From positions 24,123,185-24,187,184 of the forward strand of contig CM060852.1 in assembly GCA_030737835.1 (NCBI GenBank): a stretch of 64,000 nt of DNA, in the 5' to 3' direction. Source of the stretch: Acorus gramineus. Its lineage: Eukaryota; Streptophyta; Magnoliopsida; Acorales; Acoraceae. Within the stretch, counting starts at the first letter, position 1. Every line of letters begins with the position of its first letter. The notes under the pieces are model-generated. The model did not search any database, was not told where the DNA came from, and was given only the letters and a program-made list of their open reading frames with translations. Below, piece after piece: positions 35,001 to 47,174 of the stretch. Made by a program: the position numbers and the translations under genes.

Positions 35001-38000
35001 ACCATAAAAATAACCTTAACAGCCAGATGATAGAAGATAAACTGAGTTGTGTTTTGAGCATGTCCATGTCCTACGTGAGCGAAACAGCGGCTCCAAGAAA
35101 AAAAGGGAACAAGATACACATATATAAACAAAGAGTGATAATCCAGCGGAGTGGAAAAATGTGAGACATCAAGATACGAATTTGAATCTCCAGCCAAAAA
35201 CTCATCCAAATTAAAATTTGAATGTCTCATCTCCCACTGTCAGTCATGCTGGATCATCACTATAGAAACACACACCACACAAGTACATATATTTATAGAG
35301 AGAGAGAGAGAGATCAAGTAATAAAGATGTAAAATTGAGTAACATGTATAAACCATCCAAAGTATGTGGACATCATCTCACCTGTCTGTCAAAATCCAAC
35401 ATGAAACACCGTTTGACATCTTCCTTTGTCGGCTTGCAACCACAACGGTCACGTCGAGAAGTCAGGTCCGAAAATTTGGTATATGTATAATGTAGCACAG
35501 CAGCCTCTTCCAATTTGATCTCACTATCAAAGATATCATGCCATATCATTATTAACAAACACTCCAAAGAGCAAGAAAGTTAGACGATAGGAAAACTTAT
35601 TTGCTCATAAACAGAAATGCTTGACCAACTTCCAAGAAATTACAAGGCAAGACAGAAAAGTAATATTAAGACCAAAACAGTAGAAATGCAATTCTACAAA
35701 TTATGAAAAGTGAAACATCATACTTAGGAGTCTTCATATAATTGTGCCATCTATGAGCACCATTCGGACGGAGATGATCTTGAATTCGAGCTGCCGATTT
35801 TCCATTCCCATATGTCAAAAAGTAATTAGGATTTCCACGTGTTGCTTCCTTATACATGCCGAAATATGTTTCCTTTGGAAGATGGTCATAATTTTTCTTG
35901 AACATGGACACCTGTCAATGACGGATGAGTACACAAAAAATGAGTAGATACATCAACCAAGAGCTAGCAAAGAAATGTCAATATCAATATTTCTCTAAGT
36001 AAACAATTTTTTTTCTGAACAGGTACTTAAAGTCTTCATAATTTAGACATCTTTAAAGCATGCCGGATTTTACTTTACAGAAAACAAGTACTTAAAATCA
36101 ACCACAAATGTCAAGCATGATAAACTCTCCCTCTATTATCAACTTGAAGTTTAATAGAATGATGATTTCTTCACAGAACTTAAGGCAAAGATTAGATAGG
36201 AATAAAGCCATTTTGCACAAGGCACTGTGAAGATGGATGCATTCTGACCAATGTATTATTTTCTACTCCTCTCACAATTTTCTTTTTTATTCTTCATGAT
36301 AAAAAATTATTATACACAGCAAAAAATACATTTCAAATTTAGACAAAATGTAGAGTTGTAGACAACTATCACAATACTGCATTTCCCCCTTTTTATCATT
36401 TATTAATGATTTATCATATTTCTATGTTTGCTAAATTATGTGAGTCTAATAAATATCAAGATGTCACAACTCACATCACATATACTGCTAATCAACTGCC
36501 ACCAAGTTGAAGAAGCATGTCATGGCTAGACAAAATAAGACTATCACAAGATTCTGAACAAAGATAAATGTTTATAAGGTTACACAATCACATGTTCATT
36601 TCCCTAATTGGACTTTAAAATTTAATAATTAAGTTTGTGAAGAGCGAGTTGAAAAATTTGTGAATCAGAAAGAGAAGAAAACTTACCTCACTAAAAGGAT
36701 CCTTTATATCCTCCCGTTCAACGCTGCTCTCCTGAAACAACAAAACAGGAGTCCTAAAAATTGTGAAACAAAAAGTTCTTAAAATTAAGTAACAGTTCTC
36801 AACTCACATAATTTGGAAAAATAACCATATCAACATTGTCAGGAACATCCAGGAGCAATTGTCTCAAGGAGTATTCTCGGGCACCAGCGGGATGTAAAAG
36901 CTCATCAGTGTCAAGATGGATGATCCAATCCATTCCAGCATTCTGTATTATCAACAAAACAAAACAAAAAAAAAAACGAAAAGAAAAATTGAGTCACACC
37001 ATACTGCAAGTAATTTTGCCAATCACAAAATTCAACATAGGATAACAAAAAGGTTTGAAGCACAAAATAGAATAAATGCGATCAAACAATACATTGCACA
37101 GGAATGGTCCATGTTAAGAATCAACTGTATAAATACAGGATTCCCAATTTAATAAATAAGGAATTGGGATTACATGTGAACACTCTCTGACCAATAAAAT
37201 GCAATAAAAAATAATTCATGAATGTGGAGAACGAATAAACAGCATGGAGAGATAAAAAAAGAAACCATTCTTACCCTTGCCATGACAATAGCCATCTCCA
37301 TATTCAGTGATTGTTTGACAAAAAGTTCATAATTGCATGGCTTGTAAAAGAAGCTTGAAAGCCATGTTTCATTCCATATTCGGCTGTAAAAAATATAATG
37401 TTAGTCTATCATTTATTAGCAAAATTCCATAAACCTATCAACAAGTGTCTTCCTGGATATAACATGAGATGCTTCTGAATATTTAATATAAAAAAATAGG
37501 GGAGAAAGAGGAATTTCATTAGGCTATATTGTTTATCAAAACACTGTTGATTAATCAAAATATATATATAATATTGCACAAAAACCTAGGTGATGTCGAG
37601 ATAAGTTCAAAATTAATGTGCATAAAAACCTCACTGACCTTTTAGCCTGTTTCTCTTCGAGTTCTCTTGTCCTGTATATCACTTTTACTCCCTACAAAAG
37701 GAAACATAACAAAAAAAATACACTTAGATAAAAATGTTTCCATAATCCAACAACTAAAGTAAATTGGCTACCTAGTTAAATAAGTTTCAGGTTATAAGCA
37801 GCAAAGAAGAAAGGAAATCATCTTACGGGAATAGATTTTAAAACCGTGGATACGTTAGCAGTTGCAGCCTTCCCTTCCACAAACATAAAGAAGTTTGTAA
37901 CACCGATGACCTTATGATAATACAGCCATGGTAGAATCTGCTCTAGTCCAGCCGATGTACTTGTTGTAATGCATATCTGCGTTTCGGGATCATATGATAG

Positions 38001-39086
38001 ACTAATTACATATAACACGCAGCCCAATTGCTTGTGACGACGAATAACATAAAAAGGAACTAATGCAAAGACAAAGGAACAGACACACTCCACATACAAA
38101 TTTTCAATAAGAATGAAGATATTTTGGAAATACATAGTCAAGTCCATGGTAACAATTTGCCTGGATATTCCCACTGATATCAAACTAATACTACGAACAA
38201 AAAAGTGCATGAACTGATTCCATTACATTCCCAAACAGATCGGAAAGCGATTAGGCCTAAGTTTAAATAAATTAAGGAACAACAGTCTTTATCCAAGTAA
38301 GTAGCAATAACTATCTAAAGTCACCACATAAAAGAGAATACAATCAAATCAAAGAAACCACCCAGCAACATAAAACAAAAGAAAATTCTCATAAAAAACA
38401 TATTTCATTCACAACTTCAAAAGGGGAAAAAAAATAAATAAATAACAAAAGAACCAAAACCAATATGTAGACAACATATAAATACATTTATACAATCAAG
38501 TTTCCAAACAGAACCCAAAACCCTTCATACCCATCCAATCCCTATCAAACATTCGCCTCCAACCCTCCACAGATCACAAACAATAGAATTCAACAAAACC
38601 AAACCCAAATCCGATCCCGACCCACGTAAACCAAAATCACCAAAACCAAAACCCACAAAGCAGGTTCAATCAAATCACCGAAAAAAGAGGGGTCCAAACC
38701 TTCGGTCGAAGATCCGACTCGAAATCGAAGCTCCACCCACGGACGTAAGGGAACGCCGGGGACGACCGATGTCCAAGGAGCTCAGCGCAATCGGACGGCG
38801 ATGACTGCGCGACCAAATCCGACGCGACCACCTGGGTCTCATCGCTGCGGGGGCTGTTCTCCATGCCGGGGAAGCTCTGGTGGTTGGTGGGCCACCTCGA
38901 CTCGGGGTCTTCGAGCCCGCCACGCCATTGGAGCACGAAAGCGAAGGCCGCGAGCGTCAAAGGAAGGACCGTCAGGAGGAGGAGGAGACGCGAAGCGAAG
39001 GTGCCGCCTTGGTTCGAGGTTGAGGAGGTGGAGGTGGAGGTGGAGGAGGAAGAGGTGGCTCTAATGGGGGCGTAAAGACCCGCCAT
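32049..39086 (-). CDS. KOB1: KOBITO1/ELD1/ABI8-like glycosyltransferase-like protein
   Basis: Eleven coding exons on the minus strand: 39086-38700, 37976-37827, 37691-37639, 37383-37275, 36942-36808, 36731-36687, 35911-35724, 35523-35382, 33067-33021, 32868-32781 and 32303-32049. All introns are GT-AG and phases join cleanly to 532 aa, close to the Arabidopsis protein. Layout: Ser/Thr-rich cytosolic N-terminus (residues 10-27), one membrane anchor (about 33-53, type II), then a glycosyltransferase-92/DUF23-like region with [19 protein letters not shown], a DTD motif at 244-246 ([10 protein letters not shown]), [20 protein letters not shown] and the Cys-rich [10 protein letters not shown]. In Arabidopsis this plant-specific protein is needed for cellulose deposition, cell elongation, abscisic-acid/sugar responses and plasmodesmatal permeability; its enzymatic reaction is not settled. 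No stops or frameshifts. The last exon has a diverged tail ([16 protein letters not shown]). The start is the only ATG before the Ser-rich N-terminus. Confidence 0.97.
33068..35381 (-). other. KOB1 intron 8 (2.3 kb)
   Basis: The largest intron of the gene, between the exons ending LDFDRQ and starting AFIIAST. It contains an 84-bp tandem triplication at 34629-34880 and a (GA)n run at 35297-35313. No inserted gene. Confidence 0.85.
34629..34880. repeat. 84-bp tandem triplication in KOB1 intron
   Basis: ATTTTACAATACRGAAAGTA starts at 34631, 34715 and 34799 (exact 84-bp period). The units are nearly identical and each ends with GGTGCTGGATGGTATGA. Confidence 0.95.
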
Positions 39087-40169
39087 TAGAGGAGAAACGA
39101 AGGGGAAACAAAGGGGGTTTGTTGTTTCGTTTTTGGGGGGATTCGAAAAATGAAGATCTGAAATCGGAGATGGTGGTGGACCGGTGGTGGAGGTGACTTA
39201 ATAACCACCTCCACCGTTACCTTTTGTGGGAACTTTTTTTTTATTTTTATTTTTTATTTGTAGCGAATAAAAATATCCCTTGCAAATTTTAAAGATGATA
39301 AGATATGCTCGAAGTGCAAATCAATATATAAGAAAGTGATGTGGTAATGTGGGTATAACTCGATCTTTTAATTTTCTAATCCTCGATCTCTTTAGAAGAG
39401 TATTTAGAGAATTACAACTTCAAAGATTTTTACAAATTTGTGAAAATTTAAAAGGAAGATGAAGAGACCTGCGATGCGTGATCCTTCCGGCCTTTTGAGT
39501 TTAAGCTTTGTTGTTTAGGACTAGCGGTGTTTTATTCTTCACCTTTCTTGAATTTTTGAACTTGAGATTTGATTTGAAATCGCTTTTTCTTGATCTTCCA
39601 TTCTCTAGACTTTCTCCTTCGTGAACAGAGTGACGATATTCTTCAAGAAGAAGGTAATCGAGGGGGAGTTTATATTTCTTTCCCTTTGATTTTCTCGACA
39701 CTTTTTTTAAGAAGAATGTGGAATCGAGATAGAGTTTATATTTCTCTCCCTTAGATTTTCCCTACACTTCTTCTTCTTTGATTTTTTTTTGCTTCTCCTT
39801 CTTTTGGTGGGTTCTTTAAGAAGAATGTGGAATCGAAGGAGAGTTTGTCTTTCTCTCCCTTGGATTTTTCCCCACACTTCTTCTTCTTCTTTAGCTTTCC
39901 TTCTTCTCTCCTTGGCTCTTTTTTTTTTTTTTTTTGTTCTTGCCCAGGCAGGGCGGATTGGCCCTGCCAACTTGGTAGGGCCGTCTTGGGCTTTGCTCTA
40001 GCACGGAAAGACTAGCCCTACCAACTTGGTAAGGCCGTTCTGGGCCTTGCCCTGGCAGGGCCAAACTGTCATAATTTTTTTTAATATAATTTTTATCTGT
40101 CTACATTATTTAAAGAAATTTTTGAGGTCAGTTTAGTGTGCTTTTAGTTGGGTTTTTATTTCTCTAGCT
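39087..40169. other. KOB1 upstream region
   Basis: 39087-39240 is CT/GA-rich and probably holds the KOB1 5' leader. Farther on lie low-complexity T/C tracts (39700-39940) with two near-repeats of TTTAAGAAGAATGTGGAATCGA. At 39945-40070 CCCTGCCAACTTGGTAGGGCCGT-type units occur twice with partial palindromes. No gene seen. Confidence 0.5.
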
Positions 40170-40178
40170 ATTGGTCTA

Positions 40179-41060
40179 GGGCACGGCTATCCCCACCGAG
40201 GGTTTTTCTTATCGCACCAATCGAAAAAAAAAAATCGGTGTTTTATCTTTTCCCACCGATCCGGCCAGGTCGACCAGATTTGGTCGCCACTTCAGGTTTT
40301 GGACGACCGGACTTGGTCGCCATTTCAGATTTTAGGCGACCGGACTTGGTCGTCATTTCAGGTTTCGGACGACCGAACTTGGTCGAACAGGATTTGTAAT
40401 AAAGTTTATAATTTTTTTACTTGGAAACATAATCCCATGACGTATATCTTCCTTGAATCCTTCATACCACTCCAAGTCTGAGTTGTAATGTAAGGAGAAT
40501 AAATTATTATTCTTAAATGTAGAATATAAGAACAATTTTTTTTACATAAGTGACGGACTAATTTTCAAAAGCCAAATATATAATGTGTTGGATCAACTGA
40601 TATGTTTTTTTTGTTTTCAAACCAAGAATTCTCTTAACTACGAATTCAAACGAAGCTTAAAAATGATATATATTTATCTAATAAGATATTTTTTTATAAA
40701 AATTTGAATTAATTGAAAGTATACCTACTTACACTTTTTTCGGCCCCTTAGCTGTTGTTTGGATCAAAGAATAAATGTAGAATATAATGGATAAACCCAA
40801 AAATTTATTTGTTTATAAAAAATAGGTAGATATAGTTTTGAACCCTGTTCGACCAATTACAGTCGCCCAAAGCCTGAAATTGCGACCAATTACTGTCGCC
40901 CAAAACCTGAAATGGCGACCAAGTCCGGTCGTCCAAAATCTGAAATGACGACCAATTTCGGTCGATCTGGATTGGTGAAAACAGCCAAACACCGTTTTTT
41001 TTTTTTTTTTTTTTTTGATTGGTGGGGTAAGAAAAACGATGGGTGGGGATAGACGCGCCC
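40179..41060. mobile_element. Foldback element with 9-bp target duplication
   Basis: Ends GGGCACGGCTATCCCCACC and, inverted from the right, GGGCGCGTCTATCCCCACC. Flanked by ATTGGTCTA (40170-40178) and ATTGGTCTC (41061-41069), matching at 8 of 9. A nine-base duplication points to a Mutator-type transposase. Each arm holds four 33-bp units (GACCGGACTTGGTCGCCATTTCAGATTTTAGGC type), starting at 40272, 40305, 40338 and 40371 in the left arm and inverted at 40850-40965 on the right. Long A and T runs sit just inside the ends. No coding region. Confidence 0.88.
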
Positions 41061-41180
41061 ATTGGTCTCTGGGGATTACATTATCCTTAATTGTTTGAAA
41101 ATTTTACATACAATTCATTTTACAATTTAAAACGTAGATAGCATATATTTTTATTTTTATTTAAATCATATATATATACA

Positions 41181-41545
41181 CAACTGATATCATGCAGACT
41201 ATGCGGTTTGGGTTCACTCGTGCGGAAATAAATGATGATCGTCCGATTAGTGATCCTTTGATTGAACAGTTCTGATTGAGTTTTTCATAAAAAACTGACA
41301 AACCTTGTGACCGATTAAACCTATCCCAACCAGTCAGCCAATAAAAGTCAAATGAGAAAGGGAGAGAGAGAGAGAGTGAGGGGATTGGCTGACTAGTTGG
41401 GATAGGAATACCCGGTCACAAGGTTTTTTAGTTTTTTAAGAAAAACTCAATCAGGGCTGGTCGATCAAAGGATTACTAATCGGACGATCATCATTTATCT
41501 TCGCATGAGTGAACCTAAACCGCATAGCCCACATGATATCAGTTG
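41181..41545. repeat. 365-bp near-perfect hairpin element
   Basis: The left arm from CAACTGATATCATG and the right arm ending CATGATATCAGTTG pair over about 165 bp each. The loop contains a (GA)n tract at about 41367-41378. The flanks are TATATATA repeats, so a TA-type duplication cannot be told from the background. Confidence 0.85.
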
Positions 41546-41559
41546 CCTATATATATATA

Positions 41560-41710
41560 TATTTCATCTAGTAAGTATATATTTTTTAAAAATAAAATAT
41601 ATTTTAATTAATTAAATGATATTATTTATAAAAAGTATGAAAAAAATTCAATGAGGTATATATATCAATATAGTGAGTGGAGAGGGCTATAAAAATGGCT
41701 GAGTGTAACA
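41560..41710. repeat. MITE-like copy (GAGTGTAAC family)
   Basis: Ends ...CTATAAAAATGGCTGAGTGTAACATAGC. The interior GAGGTATATATATC phrase fits the family; the left border is unclear. Confidence 0.35.
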
Positions 41711-42039
41711 TAGCTAACTGTTTATCTACATACTAGTTACTATATATGTGCGAAAGCACGAAATGTAACATTCCAAATTATATTTATATGTAAATAGATA
41801 AATAATGATAAATAATCATTAAATAACAATTTATTATTGAAATATAACCTAACATAAATCAAGAAATATAAAAAATAAAAATCATTCTAAAGAGACAAGA
41901 TCTAAAAACAAAAAAAAAAATAGAACGAAGTGAATAGGAGGCAAGGCATTTATAGAGTATTTATCCTGAAATTAAAAAATAGATTATTATATTTATCATA
42001 TATTTTAAGTTAAATTAAAAAAAACATTGAAATTATTTT

Positions 42040-43500
42040 TGTTTCAATAATGTTTTTTAGGCCCCATCACAGACCCCATGAGGTGGCAATAGGACATTAC
42101 CTATTATAACATTTACTTGATAACTACCTCAAGATTTTATTCCGAGAATCGTGGAGTATCATTAATTCATGTATTTCTTCACTATTACATCGTGGGGAAT
42201 CATGAATTTTGAAACGTTTATTCACGCAGCAATATTAATCGATTTTTGATTTTTGGAACCGAATTTGTTTATGAAGAACACATAGGAGCAGATCCGAAAT
42301 TCTACTTTTGAGTATTTGGAAGGCACATAATCATTTTTTTTTTTCAATTTGGATCTCACCTCAATGTCTCTCGAATCAGGTTTGGCATTATTGGATTCAT
42401 AATCGAGTTGTGTTTTGCTTATTGTTTTAAATTTAAACACGAATTTTTTTATATATTGAATGTCATTGTCCACGGTTTGATTTATTTTTGTCCCAATATC
42501 TTAAATGTAACACTCAATACTATTACATTTTATATATAGATAGTTTGTATGATGTTACTGTTACATTATTAATAATGTAAATAGTCATTTTTCAAATCTG
42601 TGTTATTTTTGTTACATTCGTAAACGTAACAGTCAACCGCATGCGTGTATTGATTTATATTTGTTACATTCATAAATGTAACAGTCAACTACAGGTAAAT
42701 TGCATGAAATATAAAACATTTAGGTAAATGTAACTGTTATGCTACATTTATGTAAATGTAACAGCCTTTATGAAAATGTAACAAATAGATCATGTAATAT
42801 TTGTTAAATGTAACTCATAACAAAAAATGTGTTTAATATTTTGCATAAAATGTAATTGACTATTGAAGAGATGATCTGTTTTTAAATTGTTTAAACATTG
42901 CATGAAATGTAAAACATTTATGTAAATGTAACTATTATGTTAAATGTAACAGTGTTTATATAAATGTAATAAATAGTTGTAAAGGATGGAAACATTTAGG
43001 AAATGAATTTGCATTGTATGAGATGCATCTCATTTATGTAAATTAAAAAGATGTTTGTCAAATGTTAGAAAGTTCAGTTAATAACATTTATAAAAAAAAA
43101 ATTGTGTATAATGCAAATGTAATTTGAAAAAAAAAAGTGGGCCGTTTGAAAGATTTTGAAGAAAAACAATTTAGGTAGTTTTGGTATAATTTAGGTAAGT
43201 TTTGGTGTAACTGAAACTAAAAATTAAATTACTAGGTAAGGATTTTAAAATTCAAATTTAAAATAGGCAAATTTTAGTGTAACCAAAATTAATGTGAAAG
43301 ATTAATATCTGAATAGAGAAAAAATGGGGATTTGGGTTAATGAGATATATTTTTAATGAAGGGCATATCCGTATTTTACCATTTTATCATTTTTCAAAAG
43401 TCAACAAGCCAATCAATAATGTGATGACACCTCATGGGGCTTATGAGTAGGGCTTAATAATTGGGGCCTGGGTATCACTACTGTTTGTGTTTTTATATTT
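42040..43500. mobile_element. Non-autonomous MULE
   Basis: The left terminus TTTTTTAGGCCCCATCACAGACCCCATGAGGTGGCAAT and the inverted right terminus (ACACCTCATGGGGCTTATGAGTAGGGCTT...GGGGCCTGGG, 43420-43480) match those of 17212-20360. The interior from 42480 to 43120 repeats AAATGTAAC / GTTACATT words many times. No coding frame. It ends only a few bases before the next MULE begins. Confidence 0.65.
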
Positions 43501-44053
43501 CTTTTAACAATAATGATTTTTGGGCCCCAACTAATAGACCCCAACCTAAGCCCCATGAGGTGGCAATCTTGAAATACCTATATTACCCCCCTAACTAATC
43601 TCCCCGTTTTTTCAATAACCGTCCAATTAATGCCGAGTTAGTTACGATTTGGGTGAGAATTTTCGGGGTATGAAGATACTTCAATTGCACGATCAAAATA
43701 AAAAAAATAAAAAATCACGAGTTTTATAAAGATTGATATGTCGCAAAGAAAACAAATATCAATTTTCATTTTTCATTCAGATTTGATAGTCGATTTTAAT
43801 TTTCAACGTTGAAAGAGAGGATTTCAACGTTTTTCTTTGTTTTTGTGCGATTTAATGGTGGTGCAAACATCCAGGTTAGGCCTTTCGAACCCTAAAAAAA
43901 AAATCACGATTTACATTTTTTTAGATCTAGATTCAATGGTGGAAGTGAAAACAAACATCGAAATCATTTTTTTTTTCAGTTTGATCTGTGGAGGATATTA
44001 GAATTGCACAGTTCAATTTTTTTTTTTGTTCGCGACCTAATTGTGGTGAGACA

Positions 44054-44290
44054 ATGGCGATCCAATCAGGTTAGATTTATTTTGATCTGAATAATTCATA
44101 TTCGATTTGATTTTTTTATTACTCATTCGATTCATCACATACCTTTTTGTTTGTTTTTATTTCTCTATCAAATTAAATTCTAGATACACGTGTATTTTGA
44201 ATTTGTTTTCAAGCCCAATTTGAGGTTTGACATTTTATTTCTCTATGGAACTGATTAATGTTTATCTGATTCATATTTAATTGATAATTG

Positions 44291-44324
<34 letters not shown>

Positions 44325-46963
44325 GTTTGAAGGACTTTATTTAAAATATATGTACTGCTAATTAACATGTTTGGTAATTCAAAATCCACATGGTTTTGTT
44401 TGGTTTTAAGATACAGCACTGTATCTTAAAATGAATTTTTGACATTTTATTTCTATGGAATTGATTAATGTGTACTTGATTAATATTTAATTGCTAATTG
44501 TCATATACTTATATATATATAAAGGTTTGAAGGACTTTATTTGAAAAATATGTACTGCTAATTAACATGTCTGGTAATTCAAAATTCACATGGTTTGTTT
44601 TTGTTTTAAGATACAGCACTGTATCTTAATTTGAATTTTATAACATGTGATTACTTTTCTATTTTTCAACAGGCAGTGAGGACGATTATATTGATGACAC
44701 ATTTGAAGAATCAAATTATTTGGAAGACATCCACGATTCATGTGAAATGGAAACCAGTTTACCAAAGGAAGTGATTGATTTGGCTGATCAGCAAAATGTG
44801 GACGAGATAGTAGCATGTGCAGAACAGTCTATTCCATCTGTTGGGATGTGTTTTCATTCTGAATCTGAAGTGCGATTGTTTTATAACAATTTTGCTCACA
44901 AGGTTGGATTTGGCATTGCCAAGATTCATGGGAAAAATGATGAAAATGGAAGGCAAAAGTTTTTTTCTCTGGCTTGCTGTAGAAATGGGAAGCATGTGCC
45001 AACTGAAAAGAATGCTTTCAATGCCCGGTCTTCAATCAAGAGTGGTTGTGGTGCTAGGATAAACATTAGTGTGAAGGGAAATGAGTGTTTCTTGATATCA
45101 AAGGTGGTTTTAGATCATAACCATCATTTAAGCCCCCTTAAATCTCGCCATTTTGTGTGTCATAGGAAGATTGATCCTATGTCGAAACGGGTTTTGGATA
45201 TTAATGACCAAGCTGGAATTAGAGTATCGAAATTTTTTAACTCCTTGGTGATTAAGGCTGGTGGTTATGATTGCATATCTTATGAGGAGAAGGATGCTAG
45301 GAATTATTTGTCCAGATCTAGACTTGCTAGGCTTGGTGGGGGAGATGCTCAAGCTGTGTGTGATTATTTTGTTCGTATGCAGAAGAGGAATCCAAATTTT
45401 TTTCACCTTGTTGATTTTGATGAGAATTTCAGAGTGAGGAATATTTTTTGGGCAGATGCAAGATCTAGAGCACTATATGAGTCATTCTCAGATGTGATTT
45501 CATTTGATTCTACCTATTTGACAAATAAATATGACATGCCTTTTGCTCCTTTTGTTGGTGTTAATCACCACGGTCAATCTGTTTTGTTTGGATGTGGTTT
45601 ATTATCTAATGAGAACACCGAAACCTATGTGTGGCTTTTCAAAGCTTGGCTAGAGTGCATGTCAGGACGTAAGCCGAATGCTATAGTCACTGATCAATGT
45701 AAAGCAATCCAGGGAGCTGTGGCTCAAGTATTTTCAGAATCTCGTCACAGATTATGTTTGTGGCACATCATGAAAAAACTACCAGAGAAGTTGGGCAGGT
45801 ATGCACTGTTGTGTTTTGTGTTGAGTTAGTTACAAATTCAGATACATCTCTGTTTTTCAGATACACCATTTAATTTGATAAGTAGTTAATATAGTTATTT
45901 GTTTGCAGCTTCAAGAACTATGATGAAATTAAGAAACGAATGAAGTCCATTGTTTATGAGTCTCTTACACCTGGTGATTTTGACACCAATTGGCAACAGA
46001 TGATTGAGGAGTATGGAATGTCAGAGAACGTGTGGCTTTCATCATTATTTAATGATCGTTTATGATGAGTTCCAGTATATGTGAAAGAAACTTTCTGGGC
46101 TGGTATGTCTACTACACAAAGAAGTGAAAGCATGAATGCATTTTTTGATGACTATGTTAATTCAAAAACAACATTAAAGCAGTTCGTTGAGCAGTACGAC
46201 AATGCATTGAAAAGCAAGGTTGAGAAGGAGGAAAAGACTGATTTTCATTCAACAAATTCTATCATTCCGTTGCTAACCGAATTCCATTTTGAGAAACAGT
46301 TCCAAGAGGCATATACACATGATAGTTTTAGGAAGGTACAGAATGAAATCAAAGGAATGATTTTCTACAATCTTGTCCATGAAATCAGATGTGGGTTGTA
46401 TCAAATATTTTGTTGTTGATGATATTTCAAAGGGCAAGGATGGAGTGACGAAAAAAATAGCATACCAAGTTCTTTTTGATGAAGGTAAGCAGGAGGTTAA
46501 ATGCCTATGCTGTCTTTTTGAATTTAAGGGCATCTTGTGTAGACATTCTATGAAAGTTCTGATACACATCAACATGATGGAAGTTTCACAAAACTACATT
46601 CTTGACTGTTGGCAGAAGGGCATTAAACGAATGCACAATTTTGTGAAAAACTGTTATGTGGACAACATGTCAAATGAGCAAATGTGGAGGCACCATGACT
46701 TGCACTCTAAATTTATATCAATCGCTGATGTTGCTGTTGTCTCTCCTGAAATGTTTGAATTGTGCAAAAAGCATCTTGATGTTTTGTATAATGACTTGAC
46801 GAAACAAGTTACTGATTACAATGATTGTAGTGTTGGTGATAAGAAGATCCCAGATTCAATTGTTTACTCGCCTTACAAGGTTCGAAGTAAAGGACGACCA
46901 CCATCAAGAAGGAAGGCACCCAAGGTTTACAAGCCGAGGAATACGAAAGCAAAAATACCTTAA
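44054..46963 (+). pseudogene. FAR1/FHY3-type MULE transposase, broken
   Basis: Three exons: 44054-44069 (MAIQS), 44673-45798 and 45909-46963, with GT-AG introns, about 730 aa before damage. Order: acidic N-terminus, FAR1 DNA-binding domain (FYNNFAHKVGFGIAKIH...CGARINI...DHNHHLSP), MULE transposase domain with candidate catalytic D residues in ISFDSTYLTN and AIVTDQ, LCLWHIMKKLPEKLG, then FWAGMSTTQRSESMN, a SWIM zinc finger (CLCCLFEFKGILCRH, CxC...CxH) and a basic tail (KGRPPSRRKAP). Two adjacent stops at 46063-46068 replace residues normally between NDR and VPVYVK, and a frameshift lies at about 46371. FAR1-family proteins include host transcription factors derived from MULEs. Because this copy sits beside family-specific MULE termini I call it a transposase relic and not a host FRS gene. 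Confidence 0.88.
44229..44640. repeat. Tandem duplication in transposase intron 1
   Basis: GACATTTTATTTCTCTATGGAA at 44229 and GACATTTTATTTCTATGG at 44441 begin two units of about 212 bp. Each contains AAAGGTTTGAAGGACTTTATTT and a palindromic AAGATACAGCACTGTATCTT. The first has a long (AT)n run at about 44297-44320. Confidence 0.85.
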
Positions 46964-47174
46964 GGATCTAATATTTTTTAGAAGGCTGGAGAGGGCCTTT
47001 TTTTGTACTACACATTTGATGTTATAATGTGTTTTTTCAATGTGTTTGTGGAATTCATTTGACATTGTCATTATGTTTGTTGTTATGAGTTTTACTTGGT
47101 CCATCTTATACACTGATTACAATTTTGCATATACACATAACATTGGCCAAACACATCATAAATTCAGATATGAA
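46964..47174 (+). other. MULE 3' region next to the insertion
   Basis: Non-coding sequence after the transposase stop, up to the chromovirus target site. It contains CAGATATGAATTACTT. Its continuation is at 63915-64000. Confidence 0.6.

Noticed and set aside
38801-39075. Plus-strand frames opposite KOB1 exon 1
   Set aside because: Antisense shadow of the Ser/Thr-rich first exon.
42480-43120. CRISPR-like appearance of repeated TAAATGTAAC words
   Set aside because: Words are short, irregularly spaced and in both orientations inside a plant transposon.
44720-45829. Taking 44720-45829 as a complete 369-codon gene
   Set aside because: The frame extends upstream to a splice acceptor at 44672 and ends in an intron. 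The TTG at 44720 is internal and the final nine codons are intron sequence.
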